Positions 1-21,112 of a stretch of 44,000 nucleotides of DNA are shown here, piece by piece. Every line of letters begins with the position of its first letter. The first letter of the stretch is position 1. A program made the position numbers and the translations under genes. The DNA is taken from NCBI RefSeq assembly GCF_964340395.1, contig NC_135570.1, positions 2,816,001-2,860,000 on the forward strand, written 5' to 3'. Under the pieces are notes generated by a model that was not told where the DNA came from, did not search any database, and saw only the letters and a list, made by a program, of their open reading frames with translations. Source of the DNA: Glandiceps talaboti. Lineage: Eukaryota; Hemichordata; Enteropneusta; Spengelidae.

Positions 1-1268
1 ATGTACTGTGTTAAGCGTAGGGTAGCTATATTCAATTGTTACCTCTACATAACCTTTCCAAATATCATTCCTATGTCTGTGCCTATTAATATAGTTTAAA
101 TACTTTTTTTTGTGTTATTTGATGCTATTATTATTTCAGGGATGCCTTTACTACATTCCGAACGGTGCTCGCTTTTAATTGAAATAGACTATAAAGAAGA
201 CAACTGTGACCAATTATTTTGGTGCACCAACTATTTGTTCCCCCCTCATGTATTTTTTCTGAAACAGATAGCTGGGGTACCAATGCCATGGTCCAACTGC
301 TTGTGACTTTCTGTTGTGTTGTGTTCTGTTTTGTTCAAATAATGTCTGTTCTGTCTTCAATACCCCATGCATGCCTAATCCTGTTTCCCCCATTTCTCTC
401 CTTTCCTTCATGACAGTAATTAATGCTTAAATGACTTTTGCATAGTTACATTGACATTAGTTTGCATGTTCATATTACAAAAAATGAAAAGCTTACTCTT
501 TGAAGTTGAACTAACATAAACTAAATATGCCACCTTAATAATGCCAAGGATAATGTAAACTGTCTTCTGGTAACAACATTCTATCATCAACACCTGTAGT
601 ATCATTTTAACAAGTTATGATTGTAACAATGCCTCAAAGTCCCTGGGATAGGCTAAAGACTAACCAGTTAAGCCTTGACAATTCTGCAGTGCTTTATAAT
701 AGGAGATTTTTAATATAGCCATGTCACATTGCTTGAAATTAGAAGGGAATTTAGTACACTGGATGCATAACTAGGAGTACCACCCCCTGACAGTGCCGCA
801 GAGACTTGATAGGCTACAAGATAGGCCTGTGACATAGTGGAAGGGAATTTTCTTGGTTTTAGTGAGTTGGTGAATAGGTTTATGAGAAATTACATACATA
901 AAGAATGACTAGGAGTGCCCCCCCCCCCCCAGCCCTTACAGGTAGCATTTAACATAGCAGCTGTGTCATGGTCCCAAATCAAATAGGAATCTAGTTTGTA
1001 TTAATAAGGTGTCATGTGTAAAAATGGTTATAAATGATACCCTACCTCAACCCACCTTGCCCAGGTTAACATGTTATAAATTTAGGTGTAGTTTCTAGTT
1101 TGTGACCATCAAAACTCGTTTATCTATAGTAAGTATTCCATAGTAATACATTTATACCAAGAGTGCAAATTCACTGCAAATACATACAGATCAACATTAT
1201 CAATGTGTTTCACCAACTTACATCACACTATATTAAAGTGAATTCCAGCACTACTCTATGATGCATAT
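1..1268. other. No gene seen; probable P4HA intron
   Basis: I see no exon that matches P4HA or any other family here. The P4HA exon that should precede position 2560 (around the RFHDIISD-like motif of other family members) is absent, so the 5' half of that gene most likely lies before the window. A poly-C run sits near 918-930. An open frame at 112-306 matches nothing I know. Confidence 0.5.
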
Positions 1269-1440
1269 ATAGTCATGCAATAATCGGTATCTACTAGAAT
1301 AGAAAATCTTGCAATAATCAGTGTGTCTACTTGAATAGTAAATCTTGCAATAATCAGTGTGTGTACTTGAATAGTAAATCTTGCAATAATTGGCATCTAC
1401 TTGATTTAAGTCTTGCTATAATCTGTGTCTACTAGAAAAT
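1269..1440. repeat. Short tandem repeat, unit about 40-45 bp
   Basis: The phrase TTGCAATAATC followed by a TCTACTTGAATAG-like segment recurs four to five times with small changes. It is a degenerate intronic tandem array. Confidence 0.7.
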
Positions 1441-1544
1441 CTTTTTGCAAGATATGAATAAGGAAAGTATAGAGTGAATAGTCCTGAACCCCAAAAATAT
1501 TATTTTTAAGGGACAGGAGTACTCATGACACTTTTCCATATTCC

Positions 1545-2130
1545 AAGTCTGCTTGTAGCTGTATACTTTAGTTTTAATTTCTAAATAGTTTATAAATTCT
1601 AATTTTGTTGGTAGCTGTATACTTTAGTTTTAAGTGGTATAAAAATTATAATTTTGCTAATGCTTGCTTAGCTTTATACTTTAGTTTTAATTTCAAGATC
1701 GCCTAAATAGTTTATAAATTCTAATTTTGTTGGTAGCTGTATACTTTAGTTTAAGTGGTATAAAAATTAATTTTGCTAATGCTTGCTTAGCTTTATACTT
1801 TAGTTTTAATTTTAAGATAGCTAAGCATTAATGAAATTATTTTGTTGGTAGCTGTATACTTTAGTTTAAGTGGTATAAAATTAATTTTGCTAATGCTTGC
1901 TTAGCTTTATACTTTAGCTAAGCATTAATGAAATTATTTTGTTGGTAGCTGTATACTTTAGTTTTTAAGTGGTATAAAAATTATAATTTTGCTAATGCTT
2001 GCTTAGCTTTATACTTTAGTTTTAATTTTAAGATAGCTAAGCATTATTGAAATTATTTTGTTGGTAGCTGTATACTTTAGTTTTAATGTTAAGATAGCTA
2101 AGTGGTATAGAAAATCTAATTTTGCTTGTA
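1545..2130. repeat. AT-rich minisatellite
   Basis: GTAGCTGTATACTTTAG recurs near 1555, 1611, 1732, 1848, 1946 and 2064, giving spacings of about 57, 121, 116, 98 and 118 bases. Within each unit there is a related TTAGCTTTATACTTTAG half-unit, so the array has a higher-order structure of two related halves. Confidence 0.8.
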
Positions 2131-2270
2131 ACTGTATATATTATTTTTTAGTTTTGATTTTAAATATAGGCTAAGTAGAATAGAAATTGTTCTTCCAGGT
2201 GGCACTTAAGTCTCAGTTTTTGTATTCATGTGTGTTGGATAATCACGTTGGTGTCTGCATTCATTAGACT

Positions 2271-2364
2271 GTAAGATACGTCGTGACGTTTCGCCCTCAC
2301 CGGCCTCCTCTCACAGTTAGGGGTTGGCCGATGTTTGAGGGCGCCCCGTCACGGCGTACCTTAC
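2271..2364. mobile_element. 94-bp MITE with AGACT target duplication
   Basis: It starts GTAAGATACGTCGTGACG and ends with the near-complement CGTCACGGCGTACCTTAC, so the whole element can fold into a hairpin. The five bases AGACT occur directly before it (2266-2270) and directly after it (2365-2369), as expected for a 5-bp target-site duplication. A second family member is at 6191-6277. Confidence 0.75.
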
Positions 2365-2559
2365 AGACTGCATTCATGTGCATTAAATAATCACTTGTGT
2401 ATTTCTCACTGTGACCTTTGACACATCCCTATGAATGTATCGCTAGTGGCTTTGATAATGCTCAGTCCTCTTCACTGTATAATTGCATCTGTTGGAAGTC
2501 AGCTGCTATTCCCTCACCCCCCACTCCAATCTATAAGCAGTATGGTGTTTTCGTTCCAG

Positions 2560-13687
<11,128 letters not shown>

Positions 13688-13884
13688 CATTGGATGCTCT
13701 TTTTTTTATATTAGTTTTTGATCGCTGCTTTTAAATCTTAGTTATATATATGTAGTCAATTTCCCACGTTAGCAATAGTTTGAAATTTACCCACAGGTTA
13801 TTCAGTGTTATATTTCAACTGAACAAGTCATATGTAAAATTGCAGCATTAAATTGTGTAAACCCATGCTTCTAGATTCAGGTAA

Positions 13885-14275
13885 TATGAATGCAAGAGAG
13901 GAGAGAAAGAAAAGAGTGTGTGTGTGTGGGGGGGGGGGGGGGGGGGTAGAGTAGGGCGGGAAAGAAAGGGGGGTAGGAAGGAATAGAGTAGGGAGGGAAA
14001 GAAAAGGGGTGGGAGTAGGAAGGAATAGAGTAAGGAGGGAAAGAAGGGGGGGTCGGGAGGGAAAGAAAAGGGGGAAGGAAGGAATAGAGTAGGGAGGGAA
14101 AAAAGGGGGAGAAGAAGGAATAGAGTAGGGTGGGACAGAGAGTAGAGGGAGAAAAGGGGAGGGAAGGAGTAGAATGGGGAGAGAAAGAGTAGAGGGAGGG
14201 AGAAAATAGAGAAGAGGTGGGAGAGATGAGAGTGATTGTGAAAAAGAACGGAGGAGGAGAGGGAGTGAGAAAGAC
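13885..14275. repeat. Polypurine tract with GGAATAGAGTAGGG units
   Basis: Nearly 400 bases of G and A on the plus strand, with a poly-G run at 13929-13946 and a loosely repeated AAGGAATAGAGTAGGGAGGG motif of about 45-60 bases. It creates false proline/serine frames on the minus strand. Confidence 0.9.
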
Positions 14276-14840
14276 TTTTTCCAATTATCTAGAACACCTC
14301 GTTGGGAATATTGCCCATTCATTCATTTCAGGGAAATTACATAAGATTTAAACACCATTTGTATAGACTGAGTTACTCTTTCATTTAGTATCATCAAGTG
14401 CCTTTGTACTTTACTAACATATAAACATTTGGTTTATGCAATCAATCAACAGCAATAATTTCTCGTGAATAGAGATTATCAAATCTGCCAGTTACATGTT
14501 TGTCCAGGAGTTGGGAAAAGGACTTTCCTTTTGAAGCATGGGTAGACATTTTTAAATGCTGTTCAGTTATTACGATGACCACTTATATACTTCCATGCTT
14601 TCTGAGTTTACATTTTGTACTTTGACTTTCTGTATGCTTTTTCTTAAGTACAGAAAACTGTCACTGCCAAACATGAATTTGTAGCTGTAAGTATACAACA
14701 TGCATGGTAGCATGTACAAGCACTGCAAACTGGGGTTTTATTCTTAGAAAAACTATGTACACAGTCATGTTTAGGTGAACAATTCACATTGATATGTAAA
14801 TATTAAGGGGCGAGATCAATAGATCAATGTAGGATGAAAA

Positions 14841-15047
14841 GCTAAATTCTTTTAGTTCGGCCTCAGACCCCCTCCCCCTCTAACTAAATTGGCCAAAATT
14901 GAAAATGTTTCAGACAGCAAAATCATTTTCATTACTACGATAAACTAAATTCTTTACTTAGGCCTCAGACACTCCCCCCCCCCCCACCTAAATTAGCCAA
15001 AATTGAAAATGTTTCAGACAGCACAATCAATTTCAAATCAGTATGTA
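14841..15047. repeat. Tandem duplication, unit about 103 bp
   Basis: CTAAATTCTTTTAGTTCGGC / CTAAATTCTTTACTTAGGC, CCTCAGAC, a C-rich run, and AAATTGAAAATGTTTCAGAC occur twice in the same order. Confidence 0.85.
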
Positions 15048-16146
15048 TATAGTGCAATGAACACAAAGCCAACATGTAGGGAGGAAAAAATAGTTCTTTT
15101 GTTGAAACTTTATTTTAGTGCTATGCATTTGCCACAGGGAATATTATTGTATTTTACAATTTGACAACATTTTCTAGCAACATTTGTAGGGGTACAAATA
15201 GACACATTAAATTTAACATCGTTTCTGTAGGGTGAGAACTAAAATGGCTCAAAACCCTCCACCCTCCACCCCCCAGTAAAAGAACGTAGTTTGTTATTGA
15301 ACTATTTATCTCACCTCTTTAAACACTAACGTAGACTGTGGAGAAGTTTCTATGTTGGAATCCAATAGATGGTCAATGTATAATGTTTCATGTCTCCATA
15401 AATTCATGGAAAAATAGTTGGAATGACATCAAATCTGGTGTGTGTACACTGTAGTCAATGGTAACTGCATTTGTAAGTCAATACCCTTACGATATCAGTT
15501 GCTAAAAGTAAAAATAAAATTACCTTGTTAGAAACATATTCAACTGTAATCATGTTTTTAAAATTCTACACCCCTAATCATCTTGGCACTTTGGATAGTT
15601 CCAACTGTATTGCACAGGAGCTTGGCCAATTTCATTCTGGAATAGGGAAGGCATCATCATTATACATATTATATAATTATGTTTTTAATAAAATGCTAGA
15701 CAACATTAGCACATAGTAGAATAGGGAACTTCACATTCTTGATATTTAAGTTTGCCAGGGATGTTACTTTCAAAATTAATTTTTTTTATTCAGATTCAAT
15801 TCCAGTGCCTGTTGATTAAATTTTGTATTAGAAGGGTTGAAAGGTATAGGTAAGGTAATATGTAATTTCACACAGACTTTGGTTTTGTATTTCTTCACCA
15901 GTTTTCTACAATCTGGTGACAATGATTAAACCCTATTCAGTATTTTTGATATGTATTCTCATACTTATGGATACCTAGAGTCAGTATCATTTTTTTAATA
16001 TCCATCCACCCCTATCTTTAAGTATATTTTGGTTTGATCTCATTGCTTTGTATGGAGAGTTATCCCATTTAATGCCAACATAGGGATATTGAGGTGTACT
16101 TTTGATGGTACTTACTTAATTTTTGTACTATCAACATTGTCTTTTA

Positions 16147-16152
16147 AATAAA
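16147..16152 (+). terminator. Polyadenylation signal AATAAA
   Basis: A canonical AATAAA, with TTTTGTACATCTTACAAAG and then a GT-rich segment in the following 40 bases. Likely the end of the P4HA transcript. Confidence 0.55.
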
Positions 16153-16175
16153 GCTATATCTTTTGTACATCTTAC

Positions 16176-16587
16176 AAAGTATATGTGTAATGTCTCCGTT
16201 ATTTAAAGGCGATATGAATCTCGTTGCCCAGTTTCCCAGGAAGTTCTTAAAGATTTTTTTAGTCCCAAAACAGGCACAAGTAGCAGAAAAAACATGGTTT
16301 TCACAATGATCCCCAGAGATATTAGAAGTTCACATATAAATGACACTTGTCACAGTGAACCTAATGCATGTAACACCAGTCTCAGAATAAATGGTGTAAA
16401 TTTTTCAAGTATTTGCTAACTACTACTACTACTGGAGTAAATCTGTGTGAAATGGGCTCTATACTAATGATACCTGTGTTTAGAGAAAGCAAGCTACCTT
16501 TGAAATTGTAAAATTGTGTTAAGCCATATTATCATTTAACCTGGCCTACATTCCTACCCATACTGGAATGTACATACGTACAGACCT
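16176..16587. other. Intergenic, nothing recognised
   Basis: No exon or clear repeat was seen. Confidence 0.4.
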
Positions 16588-16746
16588 GAGAGATACTGAC
16601 CAATATTTGACAGAGGGCGCTATACGGGGGAGGAGAGACACTGACCAATATCTAACACAGAGGGCGCTGTTCTAAATGCATGCCGTTCAGACGAGACACT
16701 GACCAATATCTAACACAGAGGGCGTTGTTCTAAATGCATGCCGTTA
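16588..16746. repeat. Three-copy tandem repeat, unit about 50-60 bp
   Basis: GAGA(T/C)ACTGACCAATAT followed by a CAGAGGGCG(C/T)T core recurs at about 16590, 16634 and 16693. The last two share CTAAATGCATGCCGTT. Confidence 0.85.
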
Positions 16747-17299
16747 ACACGATGAGTGTGAAGCTACCAATTACCATCATATTCATATTCACTTTGAAAA
16801 GTTGACCTCTACGCTCAATGTAAATATGATGATAGCTTCATCAGATTCGAAGTCTTCCGAATGGGTACGAACGCGCCTTCGGCAAATCACATAAATTAAA
16901 TCATATTGGCAGTTTACAACCCAATCTGATTAAAATCCGATGTGGTTAAAGCGGCTAAATCCTTTATTTACCTTTATTTACATCGTTTTGTGTCATTTGA
17001 TTGATTGATTGATTGATTTTTATTACCTGTACAAGAAATAATTACAGATCACTTGGAAAAAAATATATATACTAGTACACAATTTATACAGGCAATGGGA
17101 GTCAGAAAATAGCTTTGCTAATCAAGTCTGACCCCTTTTTGTATGTTCTTTATGTATGTTCTTTCATTTGTTTTTGCTCCGAGTGATTGCCGCCTTCCCA
17201 AACAAAAACAAACGGCACAAAACGATGGAAACGATGCGTGTGTGTGCATATGCATGTATGCATGTATCATGTATGTACGTGTGTATGTGCATTTGTATT
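16747..17299. other. Intergenic; TGAT and TGTA runs, otherwise unassigned
   Basis: A loose palindrome pairs GAAGCTACCAATTACCATCA near 16762 with ATGATGATAGCTTC near 16826. A GATTGATTGATTGATTTTTA run is at about 17000. No exon was seen. Confidence 0.4.
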
Positions 17300-17503
17300 T
17301 TTTTGTATCATTGTATGTATGTATGTATGTATGTATGTATGTATGTATGTATGTATGTATGTATGTATGTATGTACGTACGTACGTGTGTATGTGCATTT
17401 GAATTTTTTGTATGTATGTATGTATGTATGTATGTATGTCTGTCTGTCTGTATGTATGTCTGTCTGTCTGTCTGTGGGGGGGGGGGGGCGTGCGCGTGCG
17501 TGC

Positions 17504-17550
<47 letters not shown>

Positions 17551-17560
17551 TGCGCGCGCG
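17300..17560. repeat. Compound (TGTA)n / (TGTC)n / (GT)n microsatellite
   Basis: Tetranucleotide TGTA and TGTC runs, a poly-G run near 17476-17488, then GC/GT dinucleotides. The several long open frames over it are low-complexity artefacts. Confidence 0.97.
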
Positions 17561-17828
17561 TTTCCCATATCAACACTAAATGAGATAAATATTTTGTTAC
17601 CGTTTTGGGAAACTCAAACCTTGATTAGGTATATCACTTGGCCACTTTTACATTGTAATATGCATTCAGTAATAACTTCCATGTATGATCAGACCATCCA
17701 TGGAGTTAGAAACATAGTATTCAGTTCTTTATTACGCTACACACAGATAGTGTGGTATGGTACACATTTTGAAGGGAAAAAATGATGTTTCCAGTGTGCG
17801 TGTATTTTGACACACATGGAGGGTCCTT

Positions 17829-17921
17829 TGAAATGAACCAATGAAAATTGTGCGATAGTGATGTCACGTGTGTCACTATAGCCAATCAGAGAATGCACGG
17901 ATACAGGTCAGACACAAAAAA
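17829..17921 (+). promoter_or_regulatory. Putative MAD2 exon-1 promoter (plus-strand copy)
   Basis: Immediately upstream of the MAD2 exon 1 ATG there are two CCAAT boxes (AACCAATGAAA at 17837 and AGCCAATCAG at 17880) and, between them, the palindrome TAGTGATGTCACGTGTGTCA followed by CTA. The palindrome contains an overlapping CRE-like TGATGTCA and an E-box CACGTG. A TTTGAA motif (CHR-like) is at 17829. CCAAT plus CHR arrangements are common in cell-cycle genes; function here is inferred. Confidence 0.5.
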
Positions 17922-17997
17922 ATGGCGGCTACGAAGCAAGCCACGAAAAACAGTATTACTTTGAAAGGTTCAGCCGAAACGGTGGCCGAGTTTTTTC
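17922..17997 (+). CDS. MAD2L1: MAD2 first coding exon, orphan plus-strand copy
   Basis: The ATG opens MAATKQATKNSITLKGSAET, then VAEFF plus one base, followed by the donor GTAAGT. It corresponds to the human MAD2L1 start (ITLRGSAEIVAEFF), the first part of the HORMA domain. Exon length is 76 and phase 1, which fits exactly onto the acceptor of MAD2 exon 2 at 41952 on the minus strand (codon C+AC). No MAD2 exon 2 follows on the plus strand; the next coding-like sequence is a CDK11 pseudogene. The last six bases and the intron start are repeated inverted at the window end, where they belong to the intact minus-strand MAD2 gene. This copy is open and undamaged. Confidence 0.9.
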
Positions 17998-18101
17998 GTA
18001 AGTAGTTTATATATGAAGTTATCATGTTTAGTGTGCTAAACTTCTGAAATGTGTACTGTACGCGTTACAGAACAGGTTGTATCGTCACATGTTATGCACT
18101 G

Positions 18102-18285
18102 CTGCATACTGTGCATAGCGCATGCTACTCCGACTCGGGCCTGATGTTGGTCCTGCTCACAGGTACTCGAATCACTAAATGTGTAGAAAAAAAATGTATT
18201 GTATATAAATAATATTTACATACATATTTTTTTTTTTTAAATCATACACATTGATTCGGGTACCTGTGGTCCTGCTTACAGACGG
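18102..18285. mobile_element. 184-bp insertion present only in arm A
   Basis: Arm B has only CCA at this point. The extra segment contains inverted CAGGTACTCGAATCACTAAA and its near-complement around a poly-T stretch, plus TGGTCCTGCT(C/T)ACAG twice in direct orientation. This looks like a small MITE that entered one arm, or was lost from the other, after duplication. Confidence 0.6.
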
Positions 18286-18671
18286 TGCACGAGTCTATAT
18301 TACTCTGTTTAAAACACCGTGGTATTTTACCCCTTCCATAAATTATCAACTAAATATGTCAATATTATCGACATTTTATTGTATTCTTAAACATATCTCG
18401 GCAAGCAAGTGTCTGTGGTACTGGACTCCATTCTGACATTTATCCCTGTCTTGCATGGAGCCCTTTGAAGTTGGAGGTAAGAAGAGTCCTTCCTACCTCT
18501 AGCTACCGTCATCCATGCTATGTATTTATATCCATGGTTCCTCCAAAACTGAGGAATGGAAAGGGGCATTACTCAAATATCTTGCAAACATTCAAAGTAT
18601 AAAACTCACCTGTATACCTATGATGGAGCATATCTTTGTGATGAAAAGTTTGCAAATTTTCTTACGGCTTC

Positions 18672-18703
<32 letters not shown>

Positions 18704-18713
18704 AATAATATAT
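18672..18713. repeat. (CAA)n/(TAA)n microsatellite
   Basis: A run of CAA triplets turning into TAA triplets. It is shorter in arm B of the inverted repeat. Confidence 0.9.
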
Positions 18714-18794
18714 AGTTCAGTATATAAGTTATAACATTTTATGAGGCAGGTGACAGCCATGAAGATGTGTTTCTGCCTTAATATCTCTTTGTAG

Positions 18795-18916
18795 AAAGAA
18801 AGAGACAGAGACAGAACAAGAGAGAAAGAGAGAGAGACAGAGAACAAGAGAGAAAGAGAGGGAGAGGGAGAGAGAGAGAGAACAAGAGAGAAAGAGAGGG
18901 GAGAGAGAGAGAGGAT
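18795..18916. repeat. GA-rich microsatellite
   Basis: GAGA and GAGACAGAG runs on the plus strand, largely replaced by GAGAG/GTGTG in arm B. Confidence 0.85.
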
Positions 18917-19126
18917 GTCTGTGTGTTTTGGGGAAAGGGAGGAGATGACTAAAATGTCTCAAGTGTGGCAAGATGTGGGGGGTTACTCATTTTGTTAGCA
19001 CAACTGAATTAACAAAATTCAGTAGTGCTATAGGCATGGTACGGTATTTAGCCCCAGAATTAGCCAATCTCAAAAATGTTGCCACTTTCAGTGAATATTA
19101 GCCATTACTAGGGCTTTAAAATTGTG

Positions 19127-19129
<3 letters not shown>

Positions 19130-19194
<65 letters not shown>

Positions 19195-19342
19195 TGTATG
19201 TATGTATGTATGTATGTGTGTATGTGTGTGTATGTATGTATGTATGTATGTATGTATGTATGTATGTATGTATGTATGTATGTATGTATGTATGTATGTA
19301 TGTGTGTATGTGTGTGTATGTATGTATGTATGTATGTATGTA

Positions 19343-19373
<31 letters not shown>

Positions 19374-19475
19374 ATGTATGTATGTATGTGTGTATGTGTG
19401 TGTATGTATGTATGTATGTATGTATGTATGTATGTATGTATGTATGTATGTATGTATGTATGTGTGTTTGTAAGT
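19130..19475. repeat. (TGTA)n microsatellite at inversion breakpoint
   Basis: About 340 bases of TGTA and TGTG repeats. It starts exactly where homology between inverted arms A and B stops. The long open frames over it are artefacts. Confidence 0.97.
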
Positions 19476-19606
19476 ATTATCATGTATGTATGCATGTTTG
19501 TCTTTGAGTGTGTTTGTACAATAAACAAATACCTACAAGTTGGGAAACACAGGATTCAACAATTTTCACCCCAGGGTATTAATTCACATTTCTACTTCCT
19601 CAACAG

Positions 19607-19696
19607 GAGATACGTCGGTAGTAACATGGATAAGATTTATATACTATGGACTATGTAGAACATGACTTGAAACTATGAAACAACCATTCACATTGG
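19607..19696 (+). pseudogene. CDK11: CDK11 pseudo-exon a (VGSNMDKIYI)
   Basis: VGSNMDKIYI and then, after frame changes, MDYVEHDLK and MKQPF are readable, matching VGSNMDKIYIVMNYVEHDL and MKQPFLPG of CDK11. Compared with the family there is a loss of about two bases before VGSN, one base after KIYI, and about 13 bases between DLK and MKQPF. Acceptor CAACAG and donor GTAAGT are kept, and the exon ends in phase 1, as exon b requires. Confidence 0.85.
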
Positions 19697-19699
19697 GTA

Positions 19700-20375
19700 A
19701 GTGAACAGAAATGATATGAGAGTAAATACATTGGAAGTTATGGAGTTGAGGGCCATTGTGTCGATATAGGTCCATGCCAAATTGTAGCATCCACCATGGA
19801 AGACGTGACTTTTTTTTGGTACCATTATACCTTGCGCGGGCGAGGTGCAATAAAAAATATGGAATATTTACTCTGGTCATTCTAAGTCATGACAACGCAC
19901 ATCTATATTAATATGCCACGACAACGCATGTCTAAGGAGTTGAGGGCAGTTGTGTCGATATAGGCCTTTGTCAAAGTTATCATGGCATCCATCAATTCAT
20001 GGAAGACGCTTTTATGTACCATTATACCATGCATGAATGAAGTTCAATAAAAAAATATGGAATATTTACTCTTGTCATTCTTCATCATGACAATGCACAT
20101 CTATGTCACGACAATGGCTGTCATCAGTTCTGCTTTGTTTGAAATATGAGTCAAAACACTAAAAATTACCATTTCTTTCCCCGATTTCTTTTTGATATTT
20201 ACTGGCAATGGTATAATTCCCCAAATTCTTTTCTTCATTCACCATGAAAATACTCGTGACCTAAGGGTTGTCACTACTCATCCAGCGACTTGTAGTGACA
20301 TGGGTCTCTTGAGTCACTCATATTTCCTTTGATGAACAAAGAAAAATATTGGGGAATAATATCAAAATATTTACA
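19700..20375. mobile_element. Dispersed inverted-repeat element, copy 2, with internal duplication
   Basis: The segment AAAAATATGGAATATTTACTC occurs near 19853 and again near 20050, preceded in both by a TTGTGTCGATATAGG(T/C)C-containing block, so the left part is tandemly duplicated. The right part (20165-20375) is an imperfect palindrome matching 4140-4325, ending AAAAATATTGGGGAATAAT. Confidence 0.65.
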
Positions 20376-20508
20376 GTTTAAATCACATTGTCCTTTTCCC
20401 GTCACTTCTTTTGTTCAACTTTGTTTCAGAAACAAAATTTTTAGCAGTACTGTCTTATGAAATGAGTGTTCATGCATATATTGATATTATCTATGATATC
20501 CATGTAGG

Positions 20509-20729
20509 TGAAGTGAAATGTCTTCTACGTCAGTTACTACAGGCTGTACGTCATCTCCATGACAATTGGATACTTCATCGTGATCTGAAGACCTCTAACC
20601 TGTTGCTAAGTCATAAAGGTGTTCTCAAAGTGGGTGATTTTGGACTAGCTAGAGAGTATGGTACCCCTCTCAAACAGTACACACCTATAGTAGTGACACT
20701 ATGCTCCTGAACTACTGCTCGGTGCAAAG
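20509..20729 (+). pseudogene. CDK11: CDK11 pseudo-exon b (catalytic loop and DFG)
   Basis: It reads GEVKC, then [20 protein letters not shown] with the HRD catalytic motif, then [11 protein letters not shown] with the DFG magnesium motif, then YTPIVVTL. The expected [12 protein letters not shown] follows, but eight bases around WYR are gone, so APELLLGAK is in another frame and the direct reading stops at 20707-20709. The donor GTAAGA after GCAAAG is kept. The HRD and DFG residues are intact even though the exon is broken. Confidence 0.9.
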
Positions 20730-21112
20730 GTAAGAAGGAGATTCATTCTACATACTAGTATGGAAATCAGGCTATAGGCAAATTCAAATATACTCAATGT
20801 AAAACTATTGTTGATACGTGCTAAATTACATAAGTCAGTGAAGGTTACATACCTGAGGGCTTGCCAGTAGGGACTGTGGACTGTCTGATTGTGTTGGGTA
20901 ACATTCAGAGTGCAGACCTGAGTTCTTCTTTAGATGTAACAGTTCATTGAAACAATTTAGTTATGCGAGTTCATAGGAAAAGGTTGTATTTTTTAAAGTG
21001 ACCATAGGTTGCATATCTGAGGGCTGCCTATAACTACATATAATACTGTCAACGTGGACAACTTAAACTTTGCAAACAGTAAGATTCAAAAACTCAAAAA
21101 TGACTGGTGACT
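20730..21112. other. Pseudogene intron, no missing exon found
   Basis: I looked for the expected next CDK11 exon (EYSTAVDMWSVGC-like) on the plus strand and did not find it. A short AATGTAAAACTATTGTTGAT piece resembles the 33.7-kb MITE. Confidence 0.5.

Larger units (their letters stand above)
13688..16175 (+). other. P4HA: Probable P4HA 3'UTR
   Basis: No further coding signal follows the stop. A strong AATAAA at 16147 with a GT-rich stretch after 16180 is the best polyadenylation site, giving a 3'UTR of about 2.5 kb. Earlier AATAAA-like sites exist (for example near 15510 and 15688), so shorter forms are possible. Confidence 0.5.
17992..19132 (+). repeat. Inverted repeat arm A (MAD2 exon 1 end and intron 1)
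   Basis: It reads as the reverse complement of 43152-44000 at roughly 90-95 percent identity by eye apart from indels. The match begins with the exon 1 donor and ends at GGGCTTTAAAATTGTGAAAT just before the TGTA microsatellite, which marks the inner breakpoint. The arm must continue outward past the window end on the other side. Confidence 0.92.

Noticed and set aside
112-306. Possible P4HA upstream exon preceded by TTATTTCAG
   Set aside because: The translation (GMPLLHSERCSLLIEIDYKE...) does not match the P4HA segment expected there, and there is no suitable donor with matching phase.
13828-14322. Pro/Ser-rich minus-strand frames
   Set aside because: Antisense of a polypurine tract in the probable P4HA 3'UTR; no domain or codon pattern.
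17118-17785. Several open frames rich in Cys-Met-Tyr-Val or His-Thr-Ile
   Set aside because: They read through TGTA and GT microsatellites and overlap in most frames.
19088-19658. Long Tyr-Val-Cys-Met and His-Thr-Tyr-Ile frames
   Set aside because: Same cause, the TGTA array. Only the short VGSNMDKIYI stretch at the end is real, as CDK11 pseudo-exon a.
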